A DNA stretch of 64,000 nucleotides from Oceaniglobus ichthyenteri. GTDB lineage: Bacteria; Pseudomonadota; Alphaproteobacteria; Rhodobacterales; Rhodobacteraceae. How positions within the stretch are numbered: position 1 is the stretch's first letter; each line of letters begins with the position of its first letter. The stretch is taken from assembly GCF_003057885.1 (NCBI RefSeq), contig NZ_QAGK01000004.1:1-64000 (forward strand), read 5' to 3'. Shown in pieces: positions 26,957 to 36,832 of the stretch. The notes under the pieces are model-generated. The model had not been told where the DNA came from. It made no database searches and was given only the letters and a program-made list of their open reading frames with translations. The position numbers and the translations under genes are program-made.

Positions 26957-27244
26957 ATGAACCCACCCCGATCCGAGGGCTTCGTGCGCATGCCCGATGC
27001 CGAGTTCGAGGCGATCCTGACACGCGCCGCCGAGGAAGGCGCGAAGCGCGCGCTGGCCAATGTCGGGCTCGACGGCGACGAGGCCGCGCTCGACATCCGC
27101 GATCTGCGCTCCCTGGTGGACTGCATCCGCCTGGTCCGCCGCACCGCGATGCAAACCGCCGTCCGCATGATCACCACGGGCGTCATGCTGGCGCTGCTCG
27201 CGGGCATCGCCATCAAGCTGAAGATCTTCGGCGGCGGCCCGTAG
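26957..27244 (+). CDS. DUF6127 small membrane protein
   Basis: 95-aa protein with a good ribosome binding site (GGAAGGAGG). It begins NPPRSEGFVRMPDAEFEAIL and has a helical central part (EEGAKRALANVGLDGDEA) and a C-terminal transmembrane helix (TTGVMLALLAGIAIKLKIF). DUF6127 proteins sit between tail-tip and endolysin genes in Rhodobacterales prophages and GTA-like clusters. A holin-related or membrane-anchoring role is possible but unproven. Confidence 0.75.
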   Translation: MNPPRSEGFVRMPDAEFEAILTRAAEEGAKRALANVGLDGDEAALDIRDLRSLVDCIRLVRRTAMQTAVRMITTGVMLALLAGIAIKLKIFGGGP

Positions 27245-27277
27245 CCGCGCCCCATCCCCATTCATCAGTCCGCAATG

Positions 27278-27303
27278 ACCCGCCCTTTGAGGCGGGTTCT
27301 TTC
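27278..27303 (+). terminator. Rho-independent terminator before lysis cassette
   Basis: A 7-bp stem ACCCGCC/GGCGGGT with a 6-base loop is followed by TCTTTCGTTT. It separates the tail-tip genes from the endolysin gene, so some separate or read-through control of lysis is likely. Confidence 0.75.
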
Positions 27304-27319
27304 GTTTCGGAGGACCCTC

Positions 27320-27994
27320 ATGACCACGACATTCCATCGCCATTGGCGCGACGTTCCGGAGAGCGCATGGCGCTTGCGGAATTTCAGCCCCGCCGAGATC
27401 GCCTGCCGGGGCACCGGCAAGCTGCTGGTCAACGAACCCGCCCTCGACAGGCTGCAGGCGTTGCGCGACCGGCTGGGCAAGCCGCTGATCGTCCGCTCGG
27501 CCTATCGCAGCCCCGAGCACAATCGCGCCGTGGGTGGCGCCACCCGCTCCAAGCACCTCGACGGCGCCGCCTTCGACATCGCCATGGCGAACCACGACCC
27601 GGTGGCCTTCGAGGCGGCGGCCCGCGAGGTCGGGTTCCTCGGCTTCGGCTTCTACCCGCGCTCGGGCTTCATCCACGTCGACCTCGGCCCGGCGCGTCAG
27701 TGGGGCGAGCGCTTCCCGGTCCGGGCGACGGCATTTGCAGCCGAGACGCCGCCCGCGCGCGAGGCGCTGGCCGACAGCCGCACGATGAAGGGTGGCGGGG
27801 CGGCGGGTGTCGCGACGCTCGGCGCAGCCGGGGTGGAAGTCGCCCAGCAGGTGCTGGCGGAGACGCAAAGCGCCGTCCTGCCGCTGGTGCCGTATCTCGA
27901 CACCCTGCGCTGGGTGTTCATCGCAGTGGCGCTCGGCGGCATCGCGGTCACGATCTACGCGCGTCTCGATGACTGGCGCCGAGGGCAGCGGTGA
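27320..27994 (+). CDS. M15-family peptidase endolysin with C-terminal membrane segment
   Basis: 224-aa protein starting at ATG 27320 after GGAGGA. The M15/VanY-like D-Ala-D-Ala carboxypeptidase fold shows the zinc ligands in SKHLDGAAFDI (His and Asp) and FIHVDLG (His), plus SAYRSPEHNRAVGG. The C-terminal 90 residues have a linker and one hydrophobic helix (LRWVFIAVALGGIAVTIYA), so it may be membrane-tethered rather than freely soluble. It is first in a lysis cassette with the spanin-like pair, with a 1-bp overlap to the next gene. Confidence 0.85.
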   Translation: MTTTFHRHWRDVPESAWRLRNFSPAEIACRGTGKLLVNEPALDRLQALRDRLGKPLIVRSAYRSPEHNRAVGGATRSKHLDGAAFDIAMANHDPVAFEAAAREVGFLGFGFYPRSGFIHVDLGPARQWGERFPVRATAFAAETPPAREALADSRTMKGGGAAGVATLGAAGVEVAQQVLAETQSAVLPLVPYLDTLRWVFIAVALGGIAVTIYARLDDWRRGQR

Positions 27995-28248
27995 TGGCCC
28001 CGCTCCTGATCGGGTTCGCCGCCAGCCCATGGATGCGGGCCGCTTTGCGCTACGGCGCCATCATCCTCGCCCTGCTCCTGTTCCTGCTTTCGCTTCGGCG
28101 GTCCGGCGAGCGAGCGGGACGCCTCGCTGAACGCCTTCAGACCACGGAGAAAGCCAATGATGTCCAACGCCAGATGCTCGAGGCGACGGCTCGTCGTCCT
28201 AGGTCTCGCGACGAGCTTGCTGAGCGGCTGCGCAACGGTCGGTTCTGA
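27994..28248 (+). CDS. Putative i-spanin (Rz-like)
   Basis: 84-aa protein with an N-terminal membrane helix (ALRYGAIILALLLFLLSLRR) followed by a charged coiled-coil-like stretch (RSGERAGRLAERLQTTEKAN). This topology and position, after the endolysin and overlapping a lipoprotein gene, fit the inner-membrane spanin that spans the periplasm to fuse membranes in the last step of lysis. The call is by architecture; these proteins have little sequence conservation. Confidence 0.65.
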   Translation: MAPLLIGFAASPWMRAALRYGAIILALLLFLLSLRRSGERAGRLAERLQTTEKANDVQRQMLEATARRPRSRDELAERLRNGRF

Positions 28249-28414
28249 GCCCGGCATCGCGACCGTCTGCCCGCCCGTGGTAGAGTACAGCCGCGAGTTC
28301 CAGGCGCGCGCAGCCGAGGAGCTCGCGCGGCTGCCGCACGGGTCGGCCATCGCCGAGATGCTGAGCGACTACGCCGTGATCCGGGATCAGGTCCGTATGT
28401 GTTCTCGCCCCTGA
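28157..28414 (+). CDS. Putative o-spanin lipoprotein (Rz1-like), overlapping
   Basis: 85-aa lipoprotein encoded in a different frame, starting 92 bp before the i-spanin stop. A lipobox (SLLSGC, Cys near residue 25) follows a short basic and hydrophobic signal (RRRLVVLGLATSLLSGC). The mature part is short with Pro residues and a paired C near the C terminus. Rz/Rz1 pairs overlap like this, which supports outer-membrane spanin function. ATG 28157 or 28160 may start it. Function inferred. Confidence 0.65.
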   Translation: MMSNARCSRRRLVVLGLATSLLSGCATVGSEPGIATVCPPVVEYSREFQARAAEELARLPHGSAIAEMLSDYAVIRDQVRMCSRP

Positions 28415-28440
28415 TCAAGAGCCGAATTGGAGCCTCAAGG

Positions 28441-28920
28441 TCAGGCAGCAGCGTAGCTGGTAAAGACCTCGTTCGATCCGTCGCGCCGGATCAGAAACAC
28501 GTCGTAGGCCTCGCGCTGGCTTTCCGGTCCCATCCCGGGCGAGCCGTAGGGCATGCCTGGCACTGCGAGGCCGACCGCGTCGGGGCGTTCCAGCAGGAGA
28601 CGGCGAATGTCGGCAACAGGGACGTGACCCTCGATAATGTAACCATCCACACGACCCGTATGGCAGGAGACCATCTCCTGCGGGATGCCGTTGTCCAGCT
28701 TGTAGCGCATCAGAAGCGTCCCGGCGCTCGCCTCGGTCGTGACGGCGAAGCCGTCGTTCTCGAGGATCTCGATCCAGGCCGAGCAGCAGCCGCAGTTGGG
28801 GTCCTTCATCACGTGGATCGCCGGACCGGCGCCTTGCGCCAGAGCCCTCAAGGGCGACGCAGCCGCCAGCGCAGCTGTGCCGATCAGGAGCTTGCGGCGG
28901 GAAAACATGTCTTGGGTCAT
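28441..28920 (-). CDS. DUF411 protein, metal-resistance associated, Tat-exported
   Basis: 159-aa exported protein. A twin-arginine-type signal (SRRKLLIGTAALAAASPLRA) is followed by the DUF411 core: VMKDPNCGCCSAWIEILE with a CGCC motif, then MVSCHTGRVDGYIIEGHVP and VGLAVPGMPYGSPGM. DUF411 proteins occur with copper resistance genes, probably as periplasmic copper binding or handling proteins. It lies next to the CopA-type ATPase in the same orientation, starting with an AAAGGA box. Biochemical function of the family is not settled. Confidence 0.85.
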   Translation of the reverse strand: MTQDMFSRRKLLIGTAALAAASPLRALAQGAGPAIHVMKDPNCGCCSAWIEILENDGFAVTTEASAGTLLMRYKLDNGIPQEMVSCHTGRVDGYIIEGHVPVADIRRLLLERPDAVGLAVPGMPYGSPGMGPESQREAYDVFLIRRDGSNEVFTSYAAA

Positions 28921-28959
28921 CTGATGTTCCTTTCGAGGTTGGATGTGTGGGCTGGCAGA

Positions 28960-31293
<2,334 letters not shown>

Positions 31294-31322
31294 GGTCTGC
31301 CAGCCTTTCGGTATCTCGTTTC

Positions 31323-31353
31323 AGCTTGCGGCCTCCAGCCGTTGGAAGCTCAA
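31323..31353 (-). promoter_or_regulatory. MerR-type (CueR-like) promoter of the copper ATPase gene
   Basis: On the minus strand, -35 TTGAGC (31348-31353) and -10 CAAGCT (31323-31328) flank a 19-bp spacer (31329-31347) that carries an imperfect dyad, TTCC(N)AACGGC(N)TGGAGG-like, centred between them. The over-long 19-bp spacer with a central dyad is the signature of MerR-family activation. TTCCA/TGGA half-sites resemble CueR operators. No CueR gene is in the window. Confidence 0.6.
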
Positions 31354-31360
31354 GCCCTTT

Positions 31361-32671
31361 TCAATGGTGGTCGTGAGCGCCTTCCGGGGCGGGATTCCGT
31401 GCGAGGAAGATTCCGACGAACAGGAACACCAGCGCCATGCCGATCGCACCCAGGACGACGATCAAGGGGTCGGACTGCCATTTCATCGCGGCGAAGGCGG
31501 CCAGCACCACGGCATCAAGTGCGATTGCCGTCAGCAACACCCAGCCCCGAGCGCCGATTTCTTCGCGCAGATGCCGGAACACGCCAAAGTGGATGATCAT
31601 GTCCATCACCAGATAGAAGAAGGCCCCGAGCGAGGCGATGCGGTTGAGATCGAAGAAGACCGTCAGGAAGCCCGCGATCACGACGGTATAGACGAGCGTG
31701 TGATCCTTGATCGTGCCTTGCATCCCGAAATGGCTGTGCGGGATCATTTTCATGTCGGTCAGCATCGCCAGCATCCGCGAGACCGCGAACACGCTGGCGA
31801 TCAGACCCGACGCGGTGGCCACCAGCGCCAGCGCCACCGTCAGGTAGAAGCCAGTCTTGCCGAGCGCGGGCTCGGCGGCCTCGGCCAGCGCGTAGTCCTT
31901 CGACGCCACGATACGGTCTAGCGGCAGGCTGGAGCCGACCGCGAAGGCCACCAACAGATAGACGACGACGCAGAGCGCGATGGACCAGATGATGGCCCGG
32001 CCCACGTTGCGGTGCGGGTCGGTGACCTCTGCGCCGCTGTTGGTGATGGTCGTGAAGCCCTTGAAGGCCAGGATCGACAGCGCAACCGACGCCACGAAAC
32101 CTGTGGCTGCAAAATCATCACCCGTCGCCTCGAACGAGATGCCGCTTGCCCAAAGACCCGCTGCGCCGAACAGCGCGATGCCGCCCACCTTGAGCACGGC
32201 CATGATGATGGAGAACAGCCCAACCGACCGGGTGCCCGATGCGTTCACGAGATAGGCGAAGACGATCAGCCCGACACCGAGAATAGGCACGAGAATGCTG
32301 TCCGGATCGCCGCCGAACGCCCGCAGCGTGTAGGTGCCGAAGGTGCGCGCGACGAGGCTTTCGTTGATCACCATCGACAGCGCCATCAGCAGGGCGGCGC
32401 CCGCCGCGATCGTCGTCGGGCCGTAGGCCTTCTTCAGGATCATCCCGATGCCGCCCGCTGACGGATACGCGTTCGACATCTTGATGTAGGTGTGGGCGCT
32501 GAAGGCGGTCACGATGGCGCCCACGACGAACGAGAGCGGGAAGAGCGGCCCGGCAAGCTCGGCGATCTGGCCGGTCAGCGCGAAGATGCCCGCGCCGATC
32601 ATCACGCCGGTTCCCATGGCCACAGCACCCGGGAGGGTAATGCTGTTCTTCTCGTAATCGCTTTTCGTCAT
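31361..32671 (-). CDS. APC-family permease
   Basis: 436-aa membrane protein with about 12 hydrophobic helices. The start shows the APC consensus GAVAMGTGVMIGAGIFALTG, as in amino-acid/polyamine/organocation transporters. A His-rich C-terminal end (EGAHDHH) may bind metal, which is unusual for the family. It sits between copper genes, sharing a 4-bp overlap (ATGA) with the TVP38-like gene, so it belongs to the copper operon. Its substrate and role in metal resistance are not clear. Confidence 0.82.
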   Translation of the reverse strand: MTKSDYEKNSITLPGAVAMGTGVMIGAGIFALTGQIAELAGPLFPLSFVVGAIVTAFSAHTYIKMSNAYPSAGGIGMILKKAYGPTTIAAGAALLMALSMVINESLVARTFGTYTLRAFGGDPDSILVPILGVGLIVFAYLVNASGTRSVGLFSIIMAVLKVGGIALFGAAGLWASGISFEATGDDFAATGFVASVALSILAFKGFTTITNSGAEVTDPHRNVGRAIIWSIALCVVVYLLVAFAVGSSLPLDRIVASKDYALAEAAEPALGKTGFYLTVALALVATASGLIASVFAVSRMLAMLTDMKMIPHSHFGMQGTIKDHTLVYTVVIAGFLTVFFDLNRIASLGAFFYLVMDMIIHFGVFRHLREEIGARGWVLLTAIALDAVVLAAFAAMKWQSDPLIVVLGAIGMALVFLFVGIFLARNPAPEGAHDHH

Positions 32672-33342
32672 GGATTTTCCTTTTCAGGCTTTTGTCGCAG
32701 CGCCACCCAGAGCAGCGGCAACCCCGTCACAAGCCCGAGTCCGAGCACCGCCCATGTCGCGCGCCCGAGGTCACCGCTCACCGCCTCACCGCCGAAATGG
32801 GCCAGCAGGAAGCTTGCCGGTATGATCCCCGCCAGTGTTGCGACGGCGAACCGCCAGGCGTGCAGGCGGCTCAGCCCTGCCGCATAGCTAATCATGTCGA
32901 AAGACACGAAGGGCATCAGGCGGCTGGCAAAGATCATCGCCGTCAACGCGTTCTGCGAGCCGAGCAGCCCGGCATCGACGCGGTCCCCGAACACCCGCCG
33001 CAGGACGTCATGCCCCAGAACCCGTGCGAGACCGAAGGCGATCAGCGCCCCGAGCTCGGCGCCGATGACGACCTGCACGGTCCCCCAGAGATGTCCGTAG
33101 GCCGCTCCGGCCGCCAGTGCGATGGGTGCACTCGGGATTGGGCTGGCCACGACCGCGATGGTCATAAGCGTGACGATCAGGACCGGCCCCCAGAGACCCG
33201 CACGCGCCACCAGCGTTTCCAGACGCTCGGGCTCCAGGAGGCTGCGCGCCTCGGCGAACACCGAAGGCGCGAACTGCCAGACAGCGAGCAGTCCGATGCC
33301 GAGGATCGCAAGGCCCGCGAGAATGGTGACGCGCAGGCTCAT
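32668..33342 (-). CDS. TVP38/TMEM64-family membrane protein
   Basis: 224-aa membrane protein. The typical core is visible: PIPSAPIALAAGAAYGHLWG followed by VIGAELGALIAFGLARVLG and then SRLMPFVSFDMISYAAGLS. Family members are DedA-like and are often part of mercury or copper resistance clusters; some are linked to lipid scrambling or selenite transport. It lies 1 bp from the DUF302 stop and overlaps the APC permease start, so transcription is shared. Confidence 0.87.
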   Translation of the reverse strand: MSLRVTILAGLAILGIGLLAVWQFAPSVFAEARSLLEPERLETLVARAGLWGPVLIVTLMTIAVVASPIPSAPIALAAGAAYGHLWGTVQVVIGAELGALIAFGLARVLGHDVLRRVFGDRVDAGLLGSQNALTAMIFASRLMPFVSFDMISYAAGLSRLHAWRFAVATLAGIIPASFLLAHFGGEAVSGDLGRATWAVLGLGLVTGLPLLWVALRQKPEKENP

Positions 33343-33343
33343 C

Positions 33344-33730
33344 TCAGACCGCCGCGACGGCCTTCGCCAGGAGGTCGCGCACCTCGCCCGCCACGGCCGT
33401 CAGTTCGGCGTTCTCAATCGCCTGCATCGACGCCACAGGATCGATGGCGCTGACTTCCACGCCACCGTCGACCTCGCGCAGGATGACGTTGCATGGCAGC
33501 ATCGCACCGACGCGCGGTTCGATCCCGATGGCCTGATGCGCCATCTTGGGGTTGCAGGCGCCGAGGATGCGGTAGGCGGGCATCTCGACATCTAGCTTCT
33601 TCTTCATCGTCGCCTTGACGTCGATCTCGGTCAGGATGCCGAAGCCGTGGTCGGTGAGGGCCTTCCGCGCGCGAGCGTCGACGTCGTCGATACCGGCGTC
33701 GGGGAACATTCGATTGATCGTGTAGGTCAT
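33344..33730 (-). CDS. DUF302 domain-containing protein
   Basis: 128 aa from the ATG at 33730, which has an AAGGAG box; a longer TTG start is less likely. DUF302 features are visible: TEIDVKATMKKKLDVEMPAY, then ILGACNPKMAHQAIGIEPRV and MLPCNVILREVDGGVEV. Two cysteines (ILGAC and MLPC) suggest metal or thiol binding. DUF302 genes accompany copper and heavy-metal resistance operons. No enzymatic activity is assigned. It is adjacent to the small membrane protein and the multicopper oxidase. Confidence 0.85.
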   Translation of the reverse strand: MTYTINRMFPDAGIDDVDARARKALTDHGFGILTEIDVKATMKKKLDVEMPAYRILGACNPKMAHQAIGIEPRVGAMLPCNVILREVDGGVEVSAIDPVASMQAIENAELTAVAGEVRDLLAKAVAAV

Positions 33731-33746
33731 TGCCAACTCCTTTTTT

Positions 33747-33875
33747 CTATTTCCGAAGATACTTGATCAGCGCTGCTATGGCCAAAACCAGCAGCACGAG
33801 GATCAGCAGGCCGAAGAGCCAGCCAAACCCCATTCCGAAACCCATTCCGGGGCCCATGTCGTTCCAGTTCATCAT
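33747..33875 (-). CDS. Small 42-aa membrane protein of the copper cluster
   Basis: A short frame with an AGGAGG box 5-7 bp upstream of ATG 33875. The product begins MMNWNDMGPGMGFGMGFGW and continues with a single hydrophobic helix (LFGLLILVLLVLAIAALIK) ending KYLRK. The Met-rich start followed by one transmembrane helix suggests a copper-binding membrane peptide like those found next to multicopper oxidases in resistance operons. It is below the usual gene-finding length. Function inferred only from Met content and position. Confidence 0.7.
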   Translation of the reverse strand: MMNWNDMGPGMGFGMGFGWLFGLLILVLLVLAIAALIKYLRK

Positions 33876-33995
33876 CTCATCCTCCTGATTTTTACCCGCA
33901 GGGTGCGTCTTTTGGCCGGCCCTCACGACAACATGGGGCAGGACAGACCAGGATCGGTGCCGGGCGGGGCGCCATGTCCGGACGACCCGCTGGGA

Positions 33996-35549
33996 TCAGA
34001 CGGACGCCGTGACCGCGAATTCGGTCATCATCCCCGTCGTAAGGTGCGGCATGTGGTGGCAATGCAGCATCCATCGGGCGGCCTCACCGACATCGAGGGC
34101 GACATCGACCATCGACATCGGTGGCACGTGAACCGTGTCGCGTAGTGCACCGGCGACCCGACGCCCGTTCAGCCCGACGACCTGGAACACATGGCCGTGC
34201 AGATGCATCGGGTGCGCCATCATCGACATGTTGTGGAACGACAGCACGACCCGCTCACCGCTGCGTGCGGTGATCGGCTGGTGCTGGCCCCAGACTGCCC
34301 CGTTTATCGTCCAGACGTACGGCTGCATCGAACCGCCCAGCATCAGCATCTGGCTGCGGTCCACGGGTCGATCCGGCAGAGCGTCCAGCGCGATGAGGCG
34401 CGCCTCCTGCGCCAGATCGGTGTCGAACGCGGGCGCTTCGGCATCCGCCATTGCATCGAGACGCCGCACTTCGGCACCCTGCGTGGCGAGGATCAGGCCG
34501 GTGCGCTCGCGCGCGCCTTCGCGCAGGGCGAGGATCGGCCAGGCGCCGCCTTCGTGCGGCAGGTCGATCTCGATGTCCAGACGCTGGCCCATTGCCAGAC
34601 CGAACCGCGTGCCGGCGAGAGGTTCGACCGCGTGCCCATCTACCGCGACCAGCCGCGCCTCGGCACCGCCGGTCTCGATCCAGAATACCGTCGCCGCAGC
34701 GGCGTTGATGACCCGAAGCCGGATACGGCCACCGCGCTCGACCTGGACCACCTCCGGGTCCGACAGGGTCCGGTCATTGGCGAGATAGGCGTCCCAGTCA
34801 TAGTCGTTCAGGTCCATGGCCATGCCGCCCATCTGGCCGCCCATACCCATCATCCCGCCCATTCGGGGCATGTTGCCCATCGGCATGCCGCCCGTGGCGC
34901 CATGGCCCATGGCCCCGTGATCCATGCCCTGCATCGCCCCCATGCCTCCCATGGGAGCGCCCTGATCGGGCAATGCACCGGCACCATGGCCCGCGCCGTG
35001 CCCGCCGCCATGACCTGCGCCGATCTCGGCCAGAACCTCCTCGGGGGCCTTGAAGGAGAAGTCATGAAGGAACATCACGACGTCTTGCCGGTCGGCAGCA
35101 ACGTCCTCGGCCGAGCGCACGATCAGCGGCGCGGCGAGCAGCTGCATCTCCTGGGTGGGCACATGGCTGTGCATCCAGTGCGTGCCGGGCCGTGCCTCGA
35201 AGTCGTAGGATCGGGTTTCACCCGGTGCGAGGAGGGGCATCGGCATGTCCGGCACACCGTCCTGCGCGTTGGGCGGGATCTGTCCGTGCCAGTGGATGAT
35301 GGTACCGACGTCCAGGTCGTTGGTCAGATCGACCCGGAACCTCTGGCCGGGGTCGAGGATCAGTCCCTGACCGCCGGGGCCGGCAAGCCCGAAGACCGTG
35401 GCAGCGCGACCGTCGATGTCGAGCGTGCGCGTCGCAGCGGAGAGGCTGATCGGCGCCACCCCTTGCGCGAAGGCGATGCGGGGCAAGTGTGCAGCGCCAA
35501 TGGCGGCCGCACTTGCGGCAAGAAAGCCGCGTCGAGAAAGCATGTTCAT
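33996..35549 (-). CDS. Multicopper oxidase (CopA/PcoA-like) with Met/His-rich linker
   Basis: 517-aa periplasmic enzyme that oxidises Cu(I) to the less harmful Cu(II). It has a Tat signal (SRRGFLAASAAAIGAAH). Copper ligands are visible in all four boxes: HWHG at 87-90, HWMHSH at 124-129, HPMHLHGH in the C-terminal domain, and HCHHMPHL near the end. Residues ~179-245 form a linker very rich in Gly, His and Met (for example GGHGAGHGAG and MGGMMGMGG) that probably binds copper. Length and layout match CopA-type oxidases of the two-domain-plus-linker kind. It is preceded by the Cys/Met-rich small gene. Confidence 0.92.
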   Translation of the reverse strand: MNMLSRRGFLAASAAAIGAAHLPRIAFAQGVAPISLSAATRTLDIDGRAATVFGLAGPGGQGLILDPGQRFRVDLTNDLDVGTIIHWHGQIPPNAQDGVPDMPMPLLAPGETRSYDFEARPGTHWMHSHVPTQEMQLLAAPLIVRSAEDVAADRQDVVMFLHDFSFKAPEEVLAEIGAGHGGGHGAGHGAGALPDQGAPMGGMGAMQGMDHGAMGHGATGGMPMGNMPRMGGMMGMGGQMGGMAMDLNDYDWDAYLANDRTLSDPEVVQVERGGRIRLRVINAAAATVFWIETGGAEARLVAVDGHAVEPLAGTRFGLAMGQRLDIEIDLPHEGGAWPILALREGARERTGLILATQGAEVRRLDAMADAEAPAFDTDLAQEARLIALDALPDRPVDRSQMLMLGGSMQPYVWTINGAVWGQHQPITARSGERVVLSFHNMSMMAHPMHLHGHVFQVVGLNGRRVAGALRDTVHVPPMSMVDVALDVGEAARWMLHCHHMPHLTTGMMTEFAVTASV

Positions 35550-35621
35550 GGTCGTCTCCTCGGGACTTCCGTCCCGTTCATCAATACCGATGGGGCGCCT
35601 CGGGCGTCTGCCCGGGCGCGC

Positions 35622-35984
35622 TCAGAGGAGACGGAGCTTGGGAGGTCGTTCGTTCAGTCCCGGCGCACGGCTGACGTGGATTGCCGCGGACGGGACGTCA
35701 TGACTGGCGGCGCCGTAGGCGTGCCCGGCTTCCTCGCCTGCCGACGTCAGGAAGGCAGAGAGGCCTGCGCATACGAACTCGCACATCTCGGCATCGGCCG
35801 ATCCACAGTGCTCTCCAGCGTCACAGTCGAAGCCCGAAATGACCGGAGAGTGCATCATGTCGGCGACATGCATCGCGTGATCCACACCGGAATTCATGCT
35901 CATGCGTGTCGCATGCGCGGAGGTCACCGTCGTCACCACGGTGATCGCGAGTATGGCAAGCATGGTGACGACACGTTCGAGCAT
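35622..35984 (-). CDS. Secreted Cys/Met-rich small protein of the copper cluster
   Basis: 120 aa from ATG 35984 (a GTG slightly upstream in the same frame is possible). A signal peptide (MLERVVTMLAILAITVVTTVTSAHA) is followed by a Met/His-rich stretch (MSMNSGVDHAMHVADMMHS) and several Cys (FDCDAGEHCGSADAEMCEFVC). I do not recognise a family. The composition suggests periplasmic copper binding. It lies 72 bp upstream of the multicopper oxidase in the same direction. The longer frame upstream to 36845 is spurious because it crosses the opposite cytochrome gene. Confidence 0.65.
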   Translation of the reverse strand: MLERVVTMLAILAITVVTTVTSAHATRMSMNSGVDHAMHVADMMHSPVISGFDCDAGEHCGSADAEMCEFVCAGLSAFLTSAGEEAGHAYGAASHDVPSAAIHVSRAPGLNERPPKLRLL

Positions 35985-36101
35985 GCTGCAAAGATAGGCA
36001 TTGCTCACGAGAATGTCCAGTGTCGCAGGCGCCTCGCCGCTGGCACAACGTGGTCTCGACCAAACGCGAATGTTATTCCGCAGTGATCGGGGATAGACGT
36101 C

Positions 36102-36563
36102 TTGAAAAAAGCTCTCCGAAATACTGTCGTGATCGGTCTGGTCGTCGGAGGTGTGATCCTCGCGGTCTTTGCTGGCTGGCGTTATGCCGGTACCGCATCC
36201 ACCGCCGTGGCGTCGGCGGACATCATCGCGCAAGGACGCCAGATCTATGCGGATCAGTGCGCCGCCTGCCACGGCGCGGAACTGGAGGGCCAGCCGGGCT
36301 GGCGCTCGCCGCTTCCGTCCGGCCGGTTGCCGGCGCCACCCCACGACGCCAGCGGCCACACCTGGCACCATCCTGACGATGTCCTGTTCCGCATCGTTAG
36401 GGAAGGCACCGCCGCCGTGGTCGGCGGCGGATACGAGAGCGACATGCCCGGCTTCGCAGACGTGCTGAGCGACGCGGACATCCGCGCCGTTCTCGATTAC
36501 ATCAAGAGCACATGGCCAGAGCGCGAGCGCCGATACCAAGAGAGGTTGTCGGAGGCAAACTGA
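36102..36563 (+). CDS. Membrane-anchored c-type cytochrome
   Basis: 153-aa protein beginning at a TTG codon (36102). One N-terminal hydrophobic helix (TVVIGLVVGGVILAVFAGW) serves as a signal anchor. A single haem-binding motif CAACH lies near residue 55, and a distal Met ligand is likely in ESDMPGF near residue 111. This is a class I cytochrome c domain facing the periplasm. It is divergent from the oxidase-side genes and may accept or donate electrons in copper oxidation. Role inferred from position. Confidence 0.85.
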   Translation: MKKALRNTVVIGLVVGGVILAVFAGWRYAGTASTAVASADIIAQGRQIYADQCAACHGAELEGQPGWRSPLPSGRLPAPPHDASGHTWHHPDDVLFRIVREGTAAVVGGGYESDMPGFADVLSDADIRAVLDYIKSTWPERERRYQERLSEAN

Positions 36564-36822
36564 CATTCCCCATGGTCGTCGGCTGCTACTCGCGCCAGGC
36601 CAGTTCGCAGACCGAGTTAGAGGAACGTCGCCGACCAGGTCAGCACCATGAAGCCGCCGAGCGACTGCATCATGTTGACCATCCGTATCGGCCCGGTTGC
36701 CTCGATCTGCGTGTACCCGAGCGTGGCGAAGTTGACGCCGGAGAAGTAGATCAGGCCGCTCCAGCATGGGTCGTAGCTGCCGTCGAAGCCTCCCACGCCC
36801 CAGCCCTGCAGCGCCCTGTAGA

Positions 36823-36832
36823 CTGCGGCGAA
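36823..36832. repeat. Target-site duplication, left copy
   Basis: CTGCGGCGAA immediately flanks the left end of the IS256-family element and is repeated at its right end. IS256 elements usually duplicate 8-9 bp, so one or two of the ten bases may be chance or element ends. Confidence 0.85.

Noticed and set aside
34191-36086. 631-codon open frame opposite the multicopper oxidase
   Set aside because: It lies over the copper-oxidase gene, whose motifs, signal and copper ligands are clear. Long antisense frames are expected in high-GC DNA.
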